A stretch of DNA of 5,470 bases, from positions 1-5,470 of the forward strand of contig CALACF010000301.1 in assembly GCA_937890245.1 (NCBI GenBank). Reading direction: 5' to 3'. Shown here piece by piece: positions 1 to 5,470 of the stretch. The notes under the pieces were generated by a model that was not told the origin of the DNA, ran no database searches, and was given only the letters and a program-made list of their open reading frames with translations. The stretch's first letter is position 1, and every line of letters begins with the position of its first letter. The position numbers and the translations under genes are program-made. Source of the DNA: an uncultured Flavobacteriales bacterium (GTDB lineage: Bacteria; Bacteroidota; Bacteroidia; Flavobacteriales_D; Sanyastnellaceae).

Positions 1-1
1 A

Positions 2-1201
2 GGCAGCAGCCTGATCAATATGCTCGAATGGCTCATCGGAGAAGGCCATGCTGAAATCACGGCCCTCTGCGATGTGAACGCGGCAAAGGTTGACCGAGCG
101 ATCGAACAAGTCGCTGGCTTTCAATCCTCTGTGCCAGCACGGTTCGATGCAGACGCAGACGCCTGGAAGTCCGCCTGTTCTGAAGACATTGCCGATCTCT
201 TGCTGATTTGTACGCCTTGGGAAAAGCACACCGAGATGTCACTCCACGCAATGCGTGCCGGGCTTCACGCCGCTTCGGAAGTGCCGATTGCTTACAGCGT
301 TGAGGACTGTGCTGAATTGGTCTTGACTTCGGAGAAGACGCGCCGGCACTGCATCATGCTGGAAAATTGCTGCTACAATGAGGAGGAGCTTTGGCTGCTC
401 AACATGATTGAGGAGGGCGTTTTCGGCACGCTGACACACGCGGAGTGCGCCTACTTGCACGACTTGCGCGTGATGATGCTCGACCCGACTTACTACGAGG
501 ACCGGTGGCGGCTGAAACATCATCTCCAGCGCGATGGCAATCTTTACACAACGCATGGTCTCGGCCCGGTCTGCATGTACTTCGACATTTTGCGCGGCGA
601 CACGCTGACACATCTCGTTTCGATGAGCTCGCAGGAAGCCTCCTTGTCCGAAGCCATGGCGGCCGATGAAGATCCCGCCATTCGAGCGCTCGCAGGTGAC
701 GTCCGCTGTGGCGACGTAAATACGACGCTGATCAAAACAGCCAAAGGCCGCAGCATCATGTTGCAGTTCGACACCCATTCTGGCCGCCCCTATTCTCGGC
801 TGAACAAGCTCGTCGGTTCGGGCGCGGCCCATTACGGCTACCCCTCGAAATTGTATGTCGACCAGGGGCCATCTTGGTCGCATCAATGGCTCAACGATTC
901 TGAGGCTGCCGAGATGCGCGACCGGTACGCCCATCCCTTGTGGACAAGGCTCAGCGAGCAAGTCGCTCAAAATCGTTCGGGCCACGGCGGGATGGACTTC
1001 GTGATGATGTACCGCCTGATTCGCTGCTTAAACTTGGGCGAATCACTTGATCTCAATGTGTACGACGGCGCGCTTTGGTCGCTCGTCGGAGCTTTGGGCG
1101 AGCAAAGTGTGGCTGGCGGCAGTGTTCGTGTCGACATCCCCGACTTGACGGGTGGCCGTTGGCGCGAGGCGCGGCGGCATCCGGTTTCACGCACGCTGTA
1201 A
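2..1201 (+). CDS. Gfo/Idh/MocA-family protein, GH109-like (alpha-N-acetylgalactosaminidase type), 5'-truncated
   Basis: The reading frame is open from base 2, so the gene begins before the window; the ATG at 20 is internal. The first visible residues (GSSLINMLEW) would follow the glycine-rich NAD-binding loop, which is lost. The rest of the Rossmann fold is present: a beta strand ending in the acidic CDVN (residues 17-20 from the internal Met) and LLICTP (61-66). Subfamily marks are ENCCYNEEE (115-123), YLHDLR (145-150), NLYTTHGLGP (174-183), VSMSS (200-204), GHGGMDFVMMYRL (321-333) and a C-terminal VDIPDLTGGRW (371-381). This set is typical of glycoside hydrolase family 109, in which a tightly bound NAD takes part in cleaving alpha-GalNAc. 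The Tyr-x-x-His of the YTTH motif matches a conserved active-site pair as I recall it. A plain sugar dehydrogenase of the same fold remains possible. Any signal peptide or lipobox is out of view. Confidence 0.87.
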   Translation, partial: GSSLINMLEWLIGEGHAEITALCDVNAAKVDRAIEQVAGFQSSVPARFDADADAWKSACSEDIADLLLICTPWEKHTEMSLHAMRAGLHAASEVPIAYSVEDCAELVLTSEKTRRHCIMLENCCYNEEELWLLNMIEEGVFGTLTHAECAYLHDLRVMMLDPTYYEDRWRLKHHLQRDGNLYTTHGLGPVCMYFDILRGDTLTHLVSMSSQEASLSEAMAADEDPAIRALAGDVRCGDVNTTLIKTAKGRSIMLQFDTHSGRPYSRLNKLVGSGAAHYGYPSKLYVDQGPSWSHQWLNDSEAAEMRDRYAHPLWTRLSEQVAQNRSGHGGMDFVMMYRLIRCLNLGESLDLNVYDGALWSLVGALGEQSVAGGSVRVDIPDLTGGRWREARRHPVSRTL

Positions 1202-1223
1202 CGCTGCAAGGAGCTGGTTCAGC

Positions 1224-1251
1224 TTACATCATTGCGTAGGCAATCATGTAA
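1224..1251. terminator. Inverted repeat between convergent genes, possible bidirectional terminator
   Basis: TTACAT-C-ATTGC (1224-1235), loop GTAG, GCAAT-C-ATGTAA (1240-1251). Six plus five base pairs are separated by one C/C mismatch. It lies 22 bases after the stop of the GH109-like gene and 24 bases past the stop of the minus-strand gene, where a shared terminator is expected. Neither flank has a run of T, so it is not a textbook intrinsic terminator. It may act as a transcript-stabilising 3' hairpin instead. Confidence 0.45.
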
Positions 1252-1275
1252 ACCGCTCAAACATGCCGTCCACAA

Positions 1276-1638
1276 TCAGTGACCGTGCTCGTGGACTTCG
1301 TGGATCTCCTCCACATTTACTTCCACCGTGACCTCTTCGCCATCAACGTGAACAACGGCTACGCCACCTGGAACGGCAAACGTGGTGTCGCCCTCGAAAT
1401 TCTCACCGAGAATCCTGGCTACAATCAGCTGAACGCCATCGCCGTCATCATCGCTGACCCACGAGCCGTGGCTGCAGCTGGGCTTCGGTGCACAGCACTT
1501 TTCATTGTCGCTCGCGCATACACGTTCGCAAGTCGCTTCGCAAGTCGCTTCGCAATTGGCATTGGAACCCAGCAAATATCCCAAAATGAGGAAGATTGCG
1601 GAGAAGAGAATCGTGGCCTTATTTGTATCCTTGAACAT
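1276..1638 (-). CDS. Small exported or membrane-anchored Cys-rich, His-tailed protein, unknown function
   Basis: I do not recognise this 120-residue protein. It begins with a short charged stretch (MFKDTNK), then a hydrophobic segment at about 8-24, which is a signal peptide or single membrane anchor. Next is a cysteine ladder with C29, C33, C37 and C41 (CxxxC three times), then C48, C49 and C55. An acidic DDDGDG (63-68) follows, then a beta-rich acidic region and a histidine tail (H113, H116, H118, H120). The cysteines and histidines suggest metal or redox chemistry, but no known family supports it. Minus-strand codons are strongly G-first (GAA, GAG, GTT, GGC, GCC), as in real genes; the opposite frame, also open, reads less like a protein. 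I chose the ATG at 1638 because it directly precedes the hydrophobic segment. The frame stays open upstream, but only as antisense of the next gene. It is convergent with the GH109-like gene and divergent from the PNGase-like gene. Confidence 0.68.
   Translation of the reverse strand: MFKDTNKATILFSAIFLILGYLLGSNANCEATCEATCERVCASDNEKCCAPKPSCSHGSWVSDDDGDGVQLIVARILGENFEGDTTFAVPGGVAVVHVDGEEVTVEVNVEEIHEVHEHGH
1525..1555. repeat. 12-bp tandem repeat, 2.6 exact copies
   Basis: The unit TTCGCAAGTCGC occurs twice in full and is followed by TTCGCAA. It lies inside the minus-strand small gene and is in frame (12 bp = 4 codons), encoding the E-A-T-C steps of the CxxxC ladder at about residues 28-38. Exact identity at the DNA level suggests recent unit duplication or slippage. 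Confidence 0.85.
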
Positions 1639-1671
1639 GGTGCGGAAATTTTTCTGGACCGAAGTTAGGCG
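1639..1671. promoter_or_regulatory. 33-bp divergent intergenic region, candidate promoter
   Basis: This gap lies between the divergent starts at 1638 (-) and 1672 (+). On the minus strand TAACTTCG (1660-1667) differs by one base from the Bacteroidetes -7 consensus TAnnTTTG and would give a leader of roughly 15 nt for the small gene, but no matching -33 TTG sits at normal spacing. For the plus gene, TATCCTTG (1626-1633) also differs by one base; it lies inside the small gene and likewise has no well-placed partner. Neither gene has a convincing Shine-Dalgarno here. The location is secure; the promoter motifs are weak. Confidence 0.25.
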
Positions 1672-2778
1672 ATGATGCGACGAATTCTCTTCTGGGTGAT
1701 CCCAATTTCCATTGCGCTGCTGTTGTGCAGTTGTGGTGAGAAAATTGATTTTGGTGGCGAGCGCCACGATGTAAGCGTGGTGTTTTGCGAGAACGTGCAT
1801 GTGCATTTCGGCAAGGACTCGGTGCAGGATGCCAATTGGGATCGGCGCGATGGGGGGCGGTTGTTGGTTCGCAACATTGTGTGCCCCCGCTACACGAAAC
1901 AGCCGCGCGTCTGGGCGAGGGTGACGTTGACATCGGCTGGGGACCCGTGGGACAAGGAGGGCGCGCTGTTGTTGCTGCCGGCTGATACGACGGAACCGGC
2001 CATCGAGCTGATGCGGTTTTTCACGCCATTTGGGGTGGGGCATTTTTCTGATGCGCCGCGGGCCGATGAATACCGGCCGGTGTATGTCCCCGCATGGGAG
2101 GACTCCGTGAGCTGGGAGGTGGACATCACGCATCTTCTGCCGCGACTTCAAGGCGAAGTGCAGCTGGGATTGCATTTAGACACTTGGACCGATGCCGGCT
2201 ACGAAGTGTCGGCGCGCCTGGATTTTGAAGGGAGCCCCGCCCAACGACATGTCGTGAAGAAGCGCAAAGCAGAAGGCTTGTTGAACACCTTGAAATACAG
2301 TGCGCAGCAGCAGTTGTTCACCGGTTTTTCCGATGGCCCAGTCAGCGCGACTTGGACGGCCGATCGGGCCCAACTCAGGGCTCAACTTTATTACACCGCC
2401 TCAGGACACGGCGGACACGATGGTGGAGATGAGTTCACGCCTTGTGAGCATGTATTGACGCTCGATGGTGAAGAGGTGCTGCGCTACACGCCGTGGCGCG
2501 ACGATTGTGCGAGTTTCCGGCGATTCAATCCGACATCAGGCGTTTGGACGGAGCCCACATTTTGGAAGGGCGATACGATCCAAGAGCGGATCGCTTCGTC
2601 TGACTATTCTCGTTCTGGATGGTGCCCGGGGAGCACAGCGAAAACGGTGAAAATTGATTTGGGCAACTTGTCGCCTGGTTCGCACCAACTTGAGATTGGC
2701 ATAACGGACGCACAAAACTATACGGATAGCACGCAAAATTTCTGGAATGTGGCCGCTGTGCTGACCTACGCCGAGTAA
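1672..2778 (+). CDS. PNGase F-like peptide:N-glycosidase lipoprotein
   Basis: This 368-residue protein resembles peptide-N4-(N-acetyl-beta-glucosaminyl)asparagine amidase F, which releases whole N-glycans from Asn of glycoproteins and leaves Asp. Residues 1-20 are a lipoprotein signal ending LLCS before C21, so it should be lipid-anchored in the envelope. The N-terminal domain (about 33-185) has DPWDKEG (91-97) and FFTPFGVG (116-123). The C-terminal domain (about 215-366) has SGHGGHDGGDEF (244-255), WRDDCASF (275-282) and SRSGWCPGS (313-321). Aligned by eye to Flavobacterium PNGase F from memory, catalytic D60 is D94, E206 is E254 and R248 is R314, while E118 is replaced by D170. C279 and C318 match one PNGase F disulfide; the other two are not visible. 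I used ATG 1672; ATG 1675 is equally possible and changes nothing. The next gene begins 9 bases after the stop, so the two are probably co-transcribed. Family is secure; activity is likely but not certain because of the E-to-D change. Confidence 0.88.
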   Translation: MMRRILFWVIPISIALLLCSCGEKIDFGGERHDVSVVFCENVHVHFGKDSVQDANWDRRDGGRLLVRNIVCPRYTKQPRVWARVTLTSAGDPWDKEGALLLLPADTTEPAIELMRFFTPFGVGHFSDAPRADEYRPVYVPAWEDSVSWEVDITHLLPRLQGEVQLGLHLDTWTDAGYEVSARLDFEGSPAQRHVVKKRKAEGLLNTLKYSAQQQLFTGFSDGPVSATWTADRAQLRAQLYYTASGHGGHDGGDEFTPCEHVLTLDGEEVLRYTPWRDDCASFRRFNPTSGVWTEPTFWKGDTIQERIASSDYSRSGWCPGSTAKTVKIDLGNLSPGSHQLEIGITDAQNYTDSTQNFWNVAAVLTYAE

Positions 2779-2787
2779 ATTGGGCAC

Positions 2788-5175
2788 ATGAAAATGGGTC
2801 CTCTGTTTAAATTCTCGGCGCTGATCGTGTTCGTTTTTACTGCGAATGCTATGGGCGCGCAGACCTTTCACGTGGCACCGTATCTGCAGCATGGCTCGCC
2901 GTCCAGCATGCGTGTGATGTGGGAAACCAGCGGCGGTAGTGCGGCGGAAAGTCATGTAGAATGGGGCCTGACCGAGGCCTTGGGGAATACCACGGCGGGG
3001 ACAGCAGCGGCTTCTGTGGGCGAGAATTTGATCCACGATGTGGAGCTTTCCGGGCTCGAAGCCTTCACGACCTATTTCTATCGCGTGGTAACAGGCGCTG
3101 CCGTTTCAGAGACCCATCGCTTCCGAACGTCACCCGATCCGGGGGCGGATGAGAACTTCCGCATCATCGCATTGAGCGACATGCAGCGCGACAATTCCCA
3201 ACCCGCGAAATTTCAGGAAGTCGTGCAGGATGGCATCCTGGATTTTATAGCTGATGAAACGGGTGGAGCGCTTTCCGATGAAGTAGCATTGGTGATGATC
3301 CCTGGCGACCTCGTAGTGACAGGCACCAACTACGATCAGTGGGCCGATCACTTTTTCACCCCGTCTGCCGGCCTCTTCTCTGACGTCCCCGTGTATCCCG
3401 TGCTTGGCAACCACGAACAGAATGCCACTTTCTACTTCCAGTATTTCCACCTCCCAGAGAACGGGACTGCTGGCTATGAGGAGCATTGGTGGCACAAGGA
3501 TTATGGAAATGTCCGTATGATTGGCCTGAATTCCAATGGAGCGTATGCCGGCCCAGATCAGCTCGCATGGCTTGATGTCGTGCTCGAAATGAGCGAAGAG
3601 GCAGAGCACATCGACTTCATTTTCGCACAACTCCACCACCCGCACAAGTCAGAACTTTGGATTCCGGGCGAGTCAAATTTCACAGGAGATGTCGTCGAGC
3701 GACTTGAGAATTTCACGGAGGCTACAGGCAAGCCTTCCATTCATTTTTTCGGCCACACCCACGGCTATTCACGCGGCCAATCCCGTGACCACAAGCATTT
3801 GTGGATCAACGTTGCCACAGCAGGCGGGGCGATCGACCACTGGGGCGACTACCCCCAGTTTGACTACGATGAGTTCACTGTCTCACACGAAGAGTGGGGC
3901 TTTGTTTCGGTCGAGGTCATCGATGGTGCCGCGCCGCATCTCGTTATCAAGCGCATCAGCCGGGGCAAGGAAGGCGCGCCGATGGACAATGTCGTCCGCG
4001 ACAGCCTGGTTTTGAGGAAGGCCCTTGCGTTGATAGACCCGCCGTCGCCGGTGTTCCCCATTGCGGTCACGGTGCCGCCTGAATGTGTCATTTTACAGGC
4101 TGGCCCCTTTGTTTCTGCTGAGGAAGGTGCGCTGCATGGGCAGTCGCATTGGCAAATTGCATCGAGTGCAGACGGCTTTGCAAATCCCGTTCGTGAGTCG
4201 TGGAAAAACTACGAGAACTGGTACTATAACATAGACACGCAGGCTGAGGACGACTTGACGGACGAGACGATGGACGTGCTCGACGAGGGGACGGTGTATT
4301 GGTGGCGCGTGCGTTACCGAGATCGGGAGTTGAATTGGTCGGATTGGTCTGGGATTTCAGTCTTTGAGACGGGCGCTAGCATCTTAGGGGCCAATCTTTT
4401 GGTGAATCCGGGTGGCGAAAGCGGGGTGGCGAGCTGGACGGTGGAAGACGGCATTGTCGAGTCCTTGGGCCCGGATGAATGCGACGGCACCACGCCCCAT
4501 TCGGGCGACTATTATCTGGCTGTCGGCGGACTCTGCACTGAGAGCGCCTACGCCTTGGCCGTACAAATTATCGACGTTGCAGACTCCGCTGAGGTGATCG
4601 ACAACAGCGAGGCCGAGATGGTCTTTGGCGGCTTTCTCTCCAATTGGGGCGGTAGTGATTTACCGGAAATACGGCTGATCTTCCAAGACGAGGCGGGCAA
4701 CTTGCTCGGCTCCACAGACATGCTCTACACGTACAACTCTTCATGGACCGAACTCAGCGCCACGGTCACATTGCCCGCCATGACGCGGTCTGTTCGCGTG
4801 GAGCTCCACGGCACGCTGAACGCCGGAACGGACAATGACTGCTATTTCGACGATTTGTACCTCCGCTGGTCGGGCGGGGAATGCGGGCAGATCATCAGTG
4901 TTCAACCCCTCGAACTACCCCCACATCGCAGTGAATTGCGCATGGCCCCCAACCCCTGGGTGGACTCCGCATCAATGGAACGGCCTGCCGGCATGGGCCC
5001 CGGCGAACTGGTTTGTCGGGCTTACGACACCCTCGGCCGAACCCACTGGCTGGCGGTCACCCTTCTTGACGGGCGCCTGCACATCGAGCGCGGCAACTTA
5101 CCAGCCGGCCACTACACCTTCACGGTTGGTCAATTCGGCAAGACCATTGGCAAAGGCCAGTTCGTCACGCAGTAA
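2788..5175 (+). CDS. Secreted purple-acid-phosphatase-like metallophosphoesterase with T9SS C-terminal sorting domain
   Basis: This 795-residue protein starts with a Sec signal peptide (about 1-24). Next is a fibronectin-III-like domain typical of the purple acid phosphatase N-terminus (about 26-115, APYLQHGSPSSMRVMWET). The calcineurin-like catalytic domain (about 124-412) shows metal-site motifs in order: SDMQ (130-133), GDLV (173-176), GNHE (207-210), LHHPH (282-286) and GHTH (322-325). A second FN3-like module (about 415-528) ends in YWWRVRYRD and WSDWS. A galactose-binding-like beta-sandwich (about 533-695) opens with NLLVNPGGESG. Residues 716-795, from MAPNPWVDS through DTLGR to LPAGHYTFTV and GKTIGKGQFV, form a type IX secretion sorting domain, so the protein is probably exported and attached at the cell surface or released. 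It likely hydrolyses phosphomonoesters or diesters; the substrate is unknown. The first motif lacks the usual DxH/GDxG form and no PAP-type GDxxY tyrosine is seen, so it may not be truly purple. ATG 2794 is an alternative start. Confidence 0.9.
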   Translation: MKMGPLFKFSALIVFVFTANAMGAQTFHVAPYLQHGSPSSMRVMWETSGGSAAESHVEWGLTEALGNTTAGTAAASVGENLIHDVELSGLEAFTTYFYRVVTGAAVSETHRFRTSPDPGADENFRIIALSDMQRDNSQPAKFQEVVQDGILDFIADETGGALSDEVALVMIPGDLVVTGTNYDQWADHFFTPSAGLFSDVPVYPVLGNHEQNATFYFQYFHLPENGTAGYEEHWWHKDYGNVRMIGLNSNGAYAGPDQLAWLDVVLEMSEEAEHIDFIFAQLHHPHKSELWIPGESNFTGDVVERLENFTEATGKPSIHFFGHTHGYSRGQSRDHKHLWINVATAGGAIDHWGDYPQFDYDEFTVSHEEWGFVSVEVIDGAAPHLVIKRISRGKEGAPMDNVVRDSLVLRKALALIDPPSPVFPIAVTVPPECVILQAGPFVSAEEGALHGQSHWQIASSADGFANPVRESWKNYENWYYNIDTQAEDDLTDETMDVLDEGTVYWWRVRYRDRELNWSDWSGISVFETGASILGANLLVNPGGESGVASWTVEDGIVESLGPDECDGTTPHSGDYYLAVGGLCTESAYALAVQIIDVADSAEVIDNSEAEMVFGGFLSNWGGSDLPEIRLIFQDEAGNLLGSTDMLYTYNSSWTELSATVTLPAMTRSVRVELHGTLNAGTDNDCYFDDLYLRWSGGECGQIISVQPLELPPHRSELRMAPNPWVDSASMERPAGMGPGELVCRAYDTLGRTHWLAVTLLDGRLHIERGNLPAGHYTFTVGQFGKTIGKGQFVTQ

Positions 5176-5214
5176 AGCATCCATCAAAATCGTACAAGCT
5201 GACGAAAAACACGC

Positions 5215-5232
5215 GCTGATTTGACAATCGGC
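5215..5232 (+). other. Small hairpin between phosphoesterase and hypothetical gene
   Basis: GCTGATT (5215-5221), loop TGAC, AATCGGC (5226-5232) pair over seven positions with one G-U wobble. It starts 39 bases after the phosphoesterase stop and ends 15 bases before the next ATG, with no T run following. It could be a weak 3' end for the upstream transcript, a leader structure near the next gene's ribosome site, or chance. The rest of the 72-base gap holds nothing else I can support. Confidence 0.22.
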
Positions 5233-5237
5233 AGTGT

Positions 5238-5242
5238 GGGAG
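5238..5242 (+). promoter_or_regulatory. Shine-Dalgarno-like GGGAG
   Basis: GGGAG lies 5 bases before the ATG at 5248, a workable ribosome-binding spacing. It supports that start over the in-frame GTG at 5236. It stands out because the other starts here show no such motif, as is common in Bacteroidetes. Confidence 0.4.
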
Positions 5243-5247
5243 CTGCA

Positions 5248-5470
5248 ATGAATCTCGAATTTTGTCGTATATTATATGACGTGGAACAGCTCGATAAATA
5301 TTGGCTCACAGAAGGACTACTTGACGTAGAGTACAAACAGTACATCCTGCTCGCATGGCTCCAAAAAGCCCGGCGCGAGTTTGGGAAAACATGCCTCTAC
5401 CCTGCCCTTGCACAACTCATTGACCAGCATGCGCATCTGCGCACGCTCATTGACGGACGCAACGGACTTG
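5248..5470 (+). CDS. Conserved-looking hypothetical protein, 3'-truncated
   Basis: Seventy-four codons are visible before the window ends, starting MNLEFCRILYDVEQLDKYWL. The frame is closed upstream by a TGA at 5200-5202, so the start must lie between there and 5248; the ATG at 5248 has a GGGAG five bases upstream. The visible part is rich in Leu, Tyr, Gln and charged residues, has no signal peptide or membrane segment, and looks alpha-helical and cytoplasmic (LDVEYKQYILLAWLQKARREF at about residues 25-45). It resembles, from memory, a hypothetical family found across Bacteroidetes, with the typical D-K-Y and YKQY-LLAWLQ pattern; I cannot give a function. The 72-base gap and its own ribosome site suggest it is not tightly coupled to the secreted-enzyme genes. 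Confidence 0.72.
   Translation, partial: MNLEFCRILYDVEQLDKYWLTEGLLDVEYKQYILLAWLQKARREFGKTCLYPALAQLIDQHAHLRTLIDGRNGL

Noticed and set aside
239..985. Minus-strand 248-residue open frame inside the GH109-like gene
   Set aside because: It is antisense to a gene with strong family motifs; the translation is Arg/Ala/His-rich without recognisable features.
1279..1668. Plus-strand 129-residue open frame opposite the small gene
   Set aside because: It is codon-aligned with the minus gene, begins at a GTG, and lacks the G-first codon bias seen on the minus strand. It shows no signal or domain.
1739..1767. Bacteroidetes lipoprotein surface-export signal after C21
   Set aside because: Residues after the cysteine are GEKIDFGG, with scattered acids (E23, D26) and not the compact acidic run of the known export signal, so surface exposure cannot be claimed.
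1639..2175. Upstream extension of the minus-strand small gene, giving a 299-residue open frame
   Set aside because: The extra 179 residues are codon-aligned antisense of the PNGase-like gene and read as low-quality Pro/His/Arg-rich sequence. The hydrophobic export segment follows directly after the Met at 1638, which marks the natural start.
5221..5226. TTGACA as a sigma-70 type -35 box for the last gene
   Set aside because: At 17-bp spacing the -10 would be TGCAAT, overlapping the start codon. The sequence is also part of a small hairpin, and Bacteroidetes use a different promoter consensus.

Overview
The window looks like a piece of a Bacteroidota chromosome, probably from a free-living or particle-associated lineage. 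The strongest evidence is the C-terminal type IX secretion (Por) sorting domain on the large protein at 2788-5175, since that system is largely confined to Bacteroidetes and relatives. A PNGase F-type lipoprotein, a GH109-like protein and the general lack of Shine-Dalgarno sequences fit the same group. I see no tRNA, rRNA, CRISPR array, insertion sequence or phage gene.

Layout. 2-1201 (+) is the 3' part of a Gfo/Idh/MocA-fold protein of the GH109 (NAD-dependent alpha-N-acetylgalactosaminidase-like) type; its start lies before the window. A short gap with a good inverted repeat (1224-1251) separates it from a convergent small gene, 1276-1638 (-). That gene encodes a 120-residue membrane-anchored or exported protein with a CxxxC ladder and a His-rich tail. 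Only 33 bp separate it from the divergent gene at 1672-2778 (+), a lipoprotein related to peptide:N-glycosidase F. Nine bases later comes 2788-5175 (+), a 795-residue secreted multidomain metallophosphoesterase of purple-acid-phosphatase-like architecture with a T9SS sorting domain. After a 72-base gap the window ends inside 5248-5470 (+), the start of a conserved-looking hypothetical protein.

How they may work together. The lipoprotein and the phosphoesterase are almost certainly one transcription unit. With the GH109-like protein just upstream, they suggest a small set of extracytoplasmic enzymes acting on glycoproteins: removal of N-glycans, hydrolysis of terminal GalNAc or a related sugar, and release of phosphate from organic esters. 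This is inferred from neighbourhood and family. No SusC/SusD pair or regulator is visible, so it is not a canonical polysaccharide utilization locus within these bounds. The least explained element is the small Cys/His-rich protein and its very compact divergent start region.
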